From contig JAJQBQ010000034.1 in assembly GCA_021203205.1 (NCBI GenBank), forward strand, positions 1 to 57,234: a DNA stretch of 57,234 nucleotides, in the 5' to 3' direction. This document shows positions 35,704 to 43,800 of the stretch, in pieces. Under the pieces are notes generated by a model that searched no databases, was not told the origin of the DNA, and saw nothing but the letters and a program-made list of their open reading frames with translations. The stretch comes from Lachnospiraceae bacterium. Its GTDB lineage: Bacteria; Bacillota; Clostridia; Lachnospirales; Lachnospiraceae. Both the position numbers and the translations under genes were made by a program. Numbering within the stretch: the first letter of the stretch is position 1; each line of letters begins with the position of its first letter.

Positions 35704-35731
35704 ATTATAACAAATTATTTTTCTCTGTCAA
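35704..35731 (-). promoter_or_regulatory. Promoter of antisense RNA, locus B
   Basis: On the minus strand TTGACA (35726-35731) and TATAAT (35704-35709) are consensus hexamers 16 bases apart, the same as at locus A. Confidence 0.8.
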
Positions 35732-35758
35732 GAGGTCTTTCGACTTTTCATTTAACCT

Positions 35759-37000
35759 TTATTTTTCTCTATACTTCACCGACACCCGGAACAGCACCAA
35801 CCCCACCACAAACAACACCGCGATCATGGCGACGCCGAGGTGCATGTTGTCTGTCAGCTGCGTGACCACGCTGACCAGCGTGGTGCCCACCAGGGACGCG
35901 CCCTTGCCGCAGATATCCATGAGGCCGAAGAATTCGCCGGCCTGCTCCGCCGGGATCAGTCTGGTGAAGTAGGATCGGGACAGCGCCTGGATGCCGCCCT
36001 GGAACATGCCCACCAGCACCGCGAGGATCCAGAACTGGATCTGCGTGAACATGAAGGTAGCGAACAGCGCGATGCCCAGATATGCCACAATGCACACGGT
36101 GATGAGCTTTGCCGTCTCATATTTCGCGGCCAGCCTGCCGAAGAGGATGGAACACGGGAAGGCGATCACCTGCGTCAAAAGCAATGCCAGCAGCAACCCC
36201 GTCGTATCGAAGCCCAGCGCTGTTCCGTAGGTGGTCGCCATGTCGATAATGGTATAGACGCCGTCAATATAGAAGAAAAACGCCAGCAGGAACAGAAACA
36301 CGCCCTTATGCTTCTTTGCGTCGGCAAAGGTTCGGCCGATGCGGGCGAAGGCATCGCGGACAGCGTGCTTTTTCGGCTCCACATAATGGGTCTGATGATA
36401 TCCCAAAATCATCGGCACCGTCAGCACCACCCACCACAAAGCTGTGATAATGAAGGAAATCAGCATGGCCGTGGTCAAAGACAGCCCGATGGCATCTCTG
36501 GCCAGCACGATCACCAGGCACACCAGAAACGGGATGCAGCTGCCGATGTAGCCCCAGGCATAACCCTGGGAGGACACTGCGTCCACCCGATCCTCGGTGG
36601 TCACATCCGAAATCATGGAGTCGTAGAAGACCAGGCTGCTGGAATAGCCGATCTTCGCAATGATAAATATCACAAGAAATGCGAACCAGGACATGGGCAG
36701 TCCCATACAGACGCAACCGACAGCACCCACCAGCAGGGCCGTCGCGAAGATGGGCATCTTAAAGCCCTTCGTGTCCGCCAACGTCCCAAACACCGGGCCG
36801 ATAAACATAACCACCAGCGTCACGATGGACGCGGCGTAACCCCAGTAGGCGAGATAATCCGTATCCGAAAGCCCTGCCTCCCCGGCGAGGTAATTAAAAT
36901 AAATCGGCACAATGGTGGCCACCAGCAGGGTGAAGGCGGAATTTCCCACGTCATACAGAACCCAGTTCCGCTCGCTCTTCGTTAATTTCATAAAATTCAT
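35759..37000 (-). CDS. MFS transporter, Atg22/UMF1-like
   Basis: 413 residues with about 12 membrane helices. LTKSERNWVLYDVGNSAFTLLVATIVPIYFNYL is the signature N-terminus of the Atg22-like UMF1 family, and PVFGTLADTKGFKM is the MFS loop 2-3 motif. Fungal Atg22 exports amino acids from vacuoles; bacterial members are generally unassigned permeases, so the substrate is not predicted. GTGAGGA lies ahead of the ATG. It is not in an obvious operon, and its end lies close to the antisense promoter of locus B. Confidence 0.85.
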   Translation of the reverse strand: MNFMKLTKSERNWVLYDVGNSAFTLLVATIVPIYFNYLAGEAGLSDTDYLAYWGYAASIVTLVVMFIGPVFGTLADTKGFKMPIFATALLVGAVGCVCMGLPMSWFAFLVIFIIAKIGYSSSLVFYDSMISDVTTEDRVDAVSSQGYAWGYIGSCIPFLVCLVIVLARDAIGLSLTTAMLISFIITALWWVVLTVPMILGYHQTHYVEPKKHAVRDAFARIGRTFADAKKHKGVFLFLLAFFFYIDGVYTIIDMATTYGTALGFDTTGLLLALLLTQVIAFPCSILFGRLAAKYETAKLITVCIVAYLGIALFATFMFTQIQFWILAVLVGMFQGGIQALSRSYFTRLIPAEQAGEFFGLMDICGKGASLVGTTLVSVVTQLTDNMHLGVAMIAVLFVVGLVLFRVSVKYREK

Positions 37001-37031
37001 CTGGTTTGATCCTCACTTTTCCTGTAACTTC

Positions 37032-37212
37032 TCACTGACAATAATTTTTTTTAAACATTACATGCGCAACCGATTCTATCAATTTCTGATATTCCGCTAT
37101 TTCCTCCCCGGAAAACCCGTTGATATCTTCCCACTGATAATCCGGAAGATAACATACGGCTGAGTGGAATCCTCCGATTGCTGCGAACCCGGCGAAATCC
37201 GAACAGGTTATT
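37032..37212 (-). pseudogene. Possible C-terminal gene remnant
   Basis: A frame overlapping the end of the next gene reads protein-like for about 55 residues (SDFAGFAAIGGFHSAVCYLP, then DYQWEDINGFSGEEIAEYQK) up to TGA at 37032. It has no ribosome site or start of its own. It may be the tail of a decayed gene, or chance. I do not recognise the family. Confidence 0.3.
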
Positions 37213-37224
37213 TTGCAACAGTTC

Positions 37225-38190
37225 CTAAGAAGGAATTTGAGATTCAAAATTATACCGGTAAATTTCGTCCGGCTCCTCCTCTTTTTCAAGAAACTGCCTG
37301 CGATAATTCCGGATCAGATGCAACGCAAGCTTCTTTGCCTCGCCGTACTTCATGATCAGGTTTGCCGTGCTCTCTTCGCACTTCGGATCCTTTTCAAGTC
37401 CGATCATCATATCCTGAAAGCCCTTGGCGCCGATGATATTCATCCCGAAATTTAACACCGCCCGCTTTGCCCGCGAAGGTGCCAGCAGCACGCCGCTGTA
37501 AAAAATCATGCTGCGAAGGGCTTTTTTGATCTCTTTTTCCGTCTCAACCTGCGGCATTCTGCCGTAAAATCGGGAAATTATCCGCGCATTCTCATCCGAC
37601 GCTGCCAGATGCCCCACGATACTGTGGCTCACCGGATCAAAACCGTCCCGCACCATCAGCTCACGGTCCAGTTCCGACTCGATTTTGGCGTGGCTTACGC
37701 CGTGGGAACCGATATAGTCGCCGATGTAGCCGTGACAGCAGACATCGAGGGCAAAGTGGCACAGGAAGCCGCAGACATACGCGAACGAGGCCAAATCGTA
37801 CGTTTCCTTATAGTATACTGCTTCCCCGGTCATTCGATCACATTCCTGCATTTTCGTTGCTGAATACGCCGCCGAACAATTCATTGAATTTCTCAACGTG
37901 TCTGCCGCTCTTCCGGAGCTGAGTTTATCCGCAGATGATGCGCTTTTCCGCCCGCCCTTTAACACCTCCGCCGCGCGCTCAAAAAAGACACTCCCGGCTT
38001 CGGCATGCATGCGGTGTCCCAGGCCGCTCACTGCGTTATGCGTGAGCGGCCGATAATAAAACAGGATGTCCGGGCCGTGTGTGCCTGTCCGGAACAGTTC
38101 CGGATATGCCTCTACAGCCTCCGCCTCCTCTCCGTCAAGTTCCTTTCGCACATCCTCGCCCAGGCGAAAGTGCGCGTATATGGCTGGCAT
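37225..38190 (-). CDS. Zinc-dependent phospholipase C family protein
   Basis: 321 residues. MPAIYAHFRLGEDV, FRTGTHGPDILFYY, HNAVSGLGHRMHAE and FAYVCGFLCHFALDVCCHGYI supply the His/Asp zinc-binding positions of the PF00882 zinc-dependent phospholipase C fold. No signal peptide is visible, so a cytoplasmic role is likely rather than a secreted toxin. Residues about 82-125 are a Ser/Ala/Thr-rich insertion between two core helices, another example of the loop expansions seen in this window. Substrate unknown. Confidence 0.8.
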   Translation of the reverse strand: MPAIYAHFRLGEDVRKELDGEEAEAVEAYPELFRTGTHGPDILFYYRPLTHNAVSGLGHRMHAEAGSVFFERAAEVLKGGRKSASSADKLSSGRAADTLRNSMNCSAAYSATKMQECDRMTGEAVYYKETYDLASFAYVCGFLCHFALDVCCHGYIGDYIGSHGVSHAKIESELDRELMVRDGFDPVSHSIVGHLAASDENARIISRFYGRMPQVETEKEIKKALRSMIFYSGVLLAPSRAKRAVLNFGMNIIGAKGFQDMMIGLEKDPKCEESTANLIMKYGEAKKLALHLIRNYRRQFLEKEEEPDEIYRYNFESQIPS

Positions 38191-38235
38191 AGATTCTTCA
38201 CCTTTCTTAAATGATTCTCAAAGAGCATACTGCGC

Positions 38236-39249
38236 TTATCTCTGCGGAATCACGAACTCCTCTGCCTTTTTATGCTTGCGGTCCACAAAAATCACTGACA
38301 CTTCATCGTAGGCCTGCGCACCGTTCAGACGCTTTAAAATATCCTTGTACTCCTTCTTGTCCACCAGCACAAGGGACACCTTGATGCCGCGCGCCGCGTA
38401 CGGGTTCAGGTAAGCGCCCGCCAGAATCTGGTGCAGGCGATACGGCGCCGGCTGCCTTGCCGGATTATTCACCACAAACGCCCACTTTTCAGCCTGAGGT
38501 ACCTTAAGCTTCCTGCCTCTGGTCGTTCTCTTTGCGGTCACTGCGGACTCATCGGCTGCTTCTTCCGCAGACACAGCCTCCTCGGCATCCGCCTCGTCAG
38601 CCTCTTCCGCCGTCTCTTCTTCTTCCGCTTCTCCGGCTGCTTCCTGATCCGTCTCTTCGTCGGCTGCCACGCCCGGATTTTCCTCCTCTGCCGCAGAAAC
38701 GGCTGCCTTCTCATCCGCCGCAAAATGAAGCACGAAATCCGCATCGCAGTGCATACCCGGCAGGTCGATGACATCCATCTCATCCTCTACCACATAAGTG
38801 CCCGTCATCTTGTCCAGAATAATCTTCTTCGCCTCTTCCAGAATCGCCGTCTCGCGGTAGGCCAGCGCGCGTTTTACATCCGCGGCAGCTTTTCCCGGGA
38901 AGTTCTCCGGATTCGAATCCTGCTGCAGGGAAACCACCACGCCGTCCTCGCCCTCGGTGAAGGATACCTTCGCGAGACCCTGAGCAGCCAGCAATGCCTC
39001 CAGCGTCACACCCGAACCTGCCTGCGCGTTCTCGGCGATCGCCAGAATTACCTGCTCCGTGCACTTGCTCGTCACGTTCTTGTTGATAATGCGCGAGAGC
39101 GTGGATGCGTAGATGCCGCAGGCCGCCGCAAACTCATTTAAGGTGCGGTCGCCTTTCGCCGCTCTGGTGAGCGCAGCCATCTTCTCCGCGTTCGGCTTTG
39201 CCACCTTCACATACTCTGAAAAATAGTTTTCCGATTTCTTCCTTGCCAT
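38236..39249 (-). CDS. HTH protein with long acidic linker, function unknown
   Basis: 337 residues. Residues about 20-60 (KMAALTRAAKGDRTLNEFAAACGIYASTLSRIINKN) form an XRE-like helix-turn-helix. The middle (about 185-240) is almost pure Glu/Ala/Asp and must be disordered. The last 90 residues (KWAFVVNNPARQPAPYRLHQILAGAYLNPYAARGIKVSLVLVDKKEYKDILKRL) form a compact alpha/beta domain I do not recognise. It may be a DNA-binding sensor. A good AGGAG site is ahead. Its gene lies in the polC-side cluster but is separated by 200 bases. Confidence 0.65.
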   Translation of the reverse strand: MARKKSENYFSEYVKVAKPNAEKMAALTRAAKGDRTLNEFAAACGIYASTLSRIINKNVTSKCTEQVILAIAENAQAGSGVTLEALLAAQGLAKVSFTEGEDGVVVSLQQDSNPENFPGKAAADVKRALAYRETAILEEAKKIILDKMTGTYVVEDEMDVIDLPGMHCDADFVLHFAADEKAAVSAAEEENPGVAADEETDQEAAGEAEEEETAEEADEADAEEAVSAEEAADESAVTAKRTTRGRKLKVPQAEKWAFVVNNPARQPAPYRLHQILAGAYLNPYAARGIKVSLVLVDKKEYKDILKRLNGAQAYDEVSVIFVDRKHKKAEEFVIPQR

Positions 39250-39455
39250 TTGTTTACTCCTCCAAATAAAATTTTTTCATGACACTGCGAATTTCTCCCG
39301 CGCCATTCTTTTGATGTTTTTCCCGTGATATCTTTTCCCTCACGGTGTTTTAAGTTTCTCCTCGGAACGCTTCACCTCAATCGAGACCGTTTCTCTCACG
39401 AAATTCTTCGCTCTGCTGTAATTCACGGCCCGCAAAGCCTTCGTTCTTTCGGAAA

Positions 39456-40052
39456 TCAATTTTTCCTCCCGGCGTACTTCATGGATTTTACGCCGCCCGG
39501 GCGGCTGTCTTTTCCCTTATCCAGCTCCACAATCGCTCTCGCCCCGAAGACCGCGTACAGCACCGCCGCCACACACTGGATCAGGCGGCACACCACCGCC
39601 ATCACTCCGGAGCAGAAATACACGCCCACCGCCGAGACCGCCATCAGCCAGAACCAGACCATGGCCGTGTGCATGCCCGGCGCGTCGTTTTTCCGAAATG
39701 CGCCTGTGTTATGTAAAGATAATAGAAAAAGATAGCATAAAATCAGGTCGATGCTGGTCTCAAAAAAGGCCAGAGCGACACCCCACCAGGTGGTGGAAAC
39801 CTCCGTATATTGAAATAAAGTAAGAAAATACACAATTGCCGCGTACACGGCCGCCGGAACGGTCAGCACACGCAGGCCCCTCGCCAGAATACTCTCCCTG
39901 CGGTAATAGCCCGCCAGCGGAAAAAACAGCAGACAGCCGACGAAGCCCGGCAGAATATTTAAGTTTATATTCCCGATACCGATCGTAAAATTCGCCACCA
40001 TCAGCGCCACGCCGACGCAGAAGAGATACACCTTCTTTTTTGTTTTATTCAT
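39456..40052 (-). CDS. Hypothetical membrane protein, about five helices
   Basis: 198 residues with hydrophobic segments at roughly 9-28, 32-48, 62-80, 90-110 and 128-170, and a basic C-terminal tail. No known motif is visible. The ATG overlaps the stop codon of the upstream gene (ATGA, 40049-40052), so translation is coupled and the two products probably work together. Confidence 0.65.
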   Translation of the reverse strand: MNKTKKKVYLFCVGVALMVANFTIGIGNINLNILPGFVGCLLFFPLAGYYRRESILARGLRVLTVPAAVYAAIVYFLTLFQYTEVSTTWWGVALAFFETSIDLILCYLFLLSLHNTGAFRKNDAPGMHTAMVWFWLMAVSAVGVYFCSGVMAVVCRLIQCVAAVLYAVFGARAIVELDKGKDSRPGGVKSMKYAGRKN

Positions 40053-40807
40053 AATTCCTTCACCCGATAAATATACTTTTTTCCATCTTTCCCCACCCGC
40101 TCGACGATTCCCAGATCCTTAAGCAGCGGGATCACCTGTCCGCCCACGGAGGCATCCACACGCGCCGCCTGCGAGAACTCCTTCACTGAAAAAGGCTCCG
40201 TCAATTCCAACGGCACCAGCTCCATGTAATCCTCCGGTCTGGTAAAATCGTACTCCGCGATCAGCTCGCCGGGAATGCGATCCATGCGCGTGGATCCGCG
40301 CTTCTTATTCTTACTCCAGCCGTCCAGGTAACGCAGCTCCTCCATCTCCATCATCAATAGCTTCAGACGGAAATGCCCGTGCGTGATCCAGGGGCGGATC
40401 TTATACAACTCATAAAATACATCATAGGGCGTTCCCCTGCGCGGCGACTTATGCCGCTCCGAAAGCGCGCCGGACTCTTTGTCCACCCAGCGCACCCACT
40501 TTCGCTCCGCGATAGGGTAAACCACCGTAACCGGATACTCCGGCAAAAACGCCGCCAGTTTTTCGCGCAGTTTCCCGAAATTTCTGGTCTGGATCTCCAC
40601 GATCCCGTCCGCTCGGAAAATATCCGCGTAAAACTTCCCGACCTTCACCTCCTGAAGATCCCCGTCCGGCTCCAGATACCGCTTCACCACCGCGTGCACC
40701 GTCTTCTCCGAGAGCACCCCGATGCTGTCCCGCTCGCGCCCTTCCGTATAAAACTCATGCTTCGCCGCGGAAAACCGCGCCTGCATTTCGTCTGTAGCCA
40801 AGATCAT
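40049..40807 (-). CDS. DUF8091-type protein, nuclease-like N-terminal half
   Basis: 252 residues. SIGVLSEKTVHAVVKRYLEPDGDLQEVKVGKFYADIFRADGIVEIQTRNFGKLREKL has the spacing of a PD-(D/E)xK core (Glu, then Asp, then E-x-Q). The C-terminus (FSVKEFSQAARVDASVGGQVIPLLKDLGIVERVGKDGKKYIYRV) is a winged-helix domain. I recognise the family as an uncharacterised one found in Clostridia; enzyme activity is inference. It begins 15 bases after polC and is probably in its operon. Confidence 0.7.
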   Translation of the reverse strand: MILATDEMQARFSAAKHEFYTEGRERDSIGVLSEKTVHAVVKRYLEPDGDLQEVKVGKFYADIFRADGIVEIQTRNFGKLREKLAAFLPEYPVTVVYPIAERKWVRWVDKESGALSERHKSPRRGTPYDVFYELYKIRPWITHGHFRLKLLMMEMEELRYLDGWSKNKKRGSTRMDRIPGELIAEYDFTRPEDYMELVPLELTEPFSVKEFSQAARVDASVGGQVIPLLKDLGIVERVGKDGKKYIYRVKEL

Positions 40808-40822
40808 CTTACTGCTTTCTCC

Positions 40823-43800
40823 CTAGGCGAAATCAAACAAAGACAACTGATTCGACTCCGGCAACCCTTTCAGTATTCCAAGATCCACCATCAGGTCCGT
40901 CAGCGTCTTTCCCAGCTTCGTGCGCTCCATAAAGTCGTCCTTCGAGAGGAACGGCCCGTCTTTCACGGCCTCCTCCACGGCCTCCGCCGCCCGGTCGCCG
41001 ATGCCGTCGATGGAATCAATACAGGGCATGATCTTCCCCTCCACGATCTGGCAGCGGTGTGCCTTCGCCTTTGTGATGTCCATGGGCGTAAACTCGAAGC
41101 CCCGGGCGTACATTTCCTCGCACATGCGCAGGTCGGAAAGGGTGTCGGCCTCCTTCTGTGTCATTTTTTTCTCTTTATTTTCCGCCATCTTCCGGTACTC
41201 CGCAAGATAATGGTTCAATTTGTCCCGTCCCATGCACATCAGCTCATAGTTGAAGGCCGATGCGCGGATGCTGAAGTAGGCCGCGTAGTAGGCCAGCGGG
41301 ATATGTACCTTGAAGTAGCCGATGCGGATGGCCATCATCACGTAGGCCGCCGCGTGGGCTTTCGGGAACATGTATTTGATCTTCCGGCAGGAATCCAGGT
41401 ACCAGTCCGGCACCCCCGCCTCCTTCATCAGCGGGATCCACTCGTCCCGCAGGCCCTTGCCCTTGCGGACGGACTCCATGATAGTGAAGGACAGCTCCGA
41501 ATCCATGCCCTTGGAAATCAGGTAGGTCATGATGTCGTCGCGGGTACAGATAGCCGTCGAAATGGTGGCGTAGCCCTGCTCGATCACGTACTGGGCGTTG
41601 TCCAGCCACACGTCCGTGCCGTGTGACAGGCCGGAAATGCGGATCAGATCGGAAAAATGCGTAGGCTTCGTGTCCTCCAGCATGCCGATAACAAAATCCG
41701 TGCCAAACTCCGGGATCCCTAAAGTTCCCAGCCTGCACCCGCCGATCTGCTCCGGCGTAATGCCCAACGGCTCCGTGCTTAGGAATAGCCCCAGCACCCC
41801 CGGATCGTCCAACGGCAGGGACTTCGCGTCCACGCCGGTGATGTCCTCCAGCATGCGGATCATGGTGGGATCATCGTGGCCGAGAATATCCAGCTTCAGC
41901 AGGTTGTGGTCGATCGAGTGATAATCGAAATGGGTGGTCACGATCTTCGTCTCGGTATCATTAGCCGGGTGCTGGATGGGGGTAAAGGAATTGATATCCT
42001 CCCCGTGGGGCAGCACGATGATGCCGCCCGGATGCTGGCCGGTGGTGCGGCGCACACCCACGCAGCCCTCCACGATGCGGTTGATCTCGCAGACGCGCTT
42101 GTGCTCGCCCCGCTCCTCGTAATATTTCTTTACATAGCCGAAGGCCGTCTTGTCCGCCAGCTTGCCGATGGTGCCGGCCCGGAAGGTCTGGCCCTTGCCG
42201 AAGATGACCTCCGTGTAGTCGTGGGCGTGGCTCTGATACTCGCCGGAAAAGTTTAAGTCGATATCCGGCTCCTTATTTCCCTTAAATCCCAGGAAGGTCT
42301 CAAAGGGGATGCCGAACCCATCCTTCTTCAAGGGCTTGCCGCAGTTCGGGCAGAGACGGTCCGGCATGTCGCAGCCCGCGCCGCCGGCGTATTCCTTCAC
42401 TTCCGGCGAATCGAAATCCGAAAAATGGCACTCCGGGCAGTAGTAGTGGGGCGATAACGGATTTACCTCCGTGATGCCCGCCATGGTGGCCACAAAAGAG
42501 GAGCCAACCGAACCCCGGGAGCCCACCAGGTAGCCGTCCTCGTTGGACTTCCACACCAGCTTCTGGGCAATGATGTACATCACTGCGAAGCCGTTGCTGA
42601 TGATGGAGTGCAGCTCCCGCTCCAGCCGCTCCGTCACGATCTGCGGCAGCGGGTCGCCGTACATGGAGTGAGCCTTGTCGTAACAGATTTTTCTTAAGGT
42701 CTGATCCGAATTCTCGATGACCGGCGGGCACTTGTCCGGGCGCACCGGCTCGATGGGCTCGCACATGTCCGCAATGAGGTTCGTGTTGGTGACCACCACC
42801 TCGTAGGCCTTCTCCCGGCCCAGATAGGAGCACTCCTCCAGCATTTCATCCGTGGTGTGCAGGTAAAGGGGCGCCTGGTTGTCCGCGTCCGAAAAGCCCT
42901 TTCCGGTCATGATGATGCGCCGGTAGATCTCATCCTCCGGCTCCAGGAAATGCACGTCGCAGGTGGCCACCACCGGCTTGTGCAGCTGGTCGCCGAGACT
43001 TACGATCCTGCGGTTTAAATTCTTCAGATCCTCCTCCGAGCTCACCCAGCTCTTCTCGTCGTCGATCATGAACCGGTTGTTACCGATGGGCTGGATCTCC
43101 AGATAATCGTAATAATTGGCGATGCGGATGATTTCATCCTCCGCCCGCTGATCCACAATGGCACGGAACAGCTCGCCCGCCTCGCAGGCCGAGCCCAGAA
43201 TCAGCCCGTCCCGGTATTTGTTTAACTCACTCTTGGGGATGCGGGGCCGCTTCGCGTAGTAGGTCAGGTGTGAGAGCGAAATCAGCCGATACAGGTTGAT
43301 GCGTCCGATGTCGTTCACCGCGATAATAATCGCATGGTAAGTCGGCAGCTTCTTCACCAGATTCTCCGAAGACTTCGCCATCTCATTCAGGCCCGCGAAG
43401 GTGTCGATGTTCATCTTTTTTAACATCTCCGCAAGCTTTAAGTAGATCATGGCCGTACACTCCGCGTCGGAAACCGCACGATGGTGATGGTCCAGCGTCA
43501 CATTTAAGGCCTTGGCCACGGTGTTTAACTGAAACTTGGAAAGCTTCGGCAGCAGCAGGCGCGACATGGCTAACGTGTCCGCCACGGTGAAATCGTACGC
43601 GAGGCCCAGCTGCTCCGCCTTCGCCCTTATGAAGCCCGTGTCAAAGTCCGCGTTGTGGGCCACCAGCACCGCGCCCTCGCAAAACTCGAGGAAGCGCGGC
43701 AGCACGGTGTCTATTTTCTCCGCGTTTACCACCATAGAATCATTAATGCTGGTCAGCTGCTCGATGCGGAAGGGGATCGGCACCTCGGGGTTTACAAACT

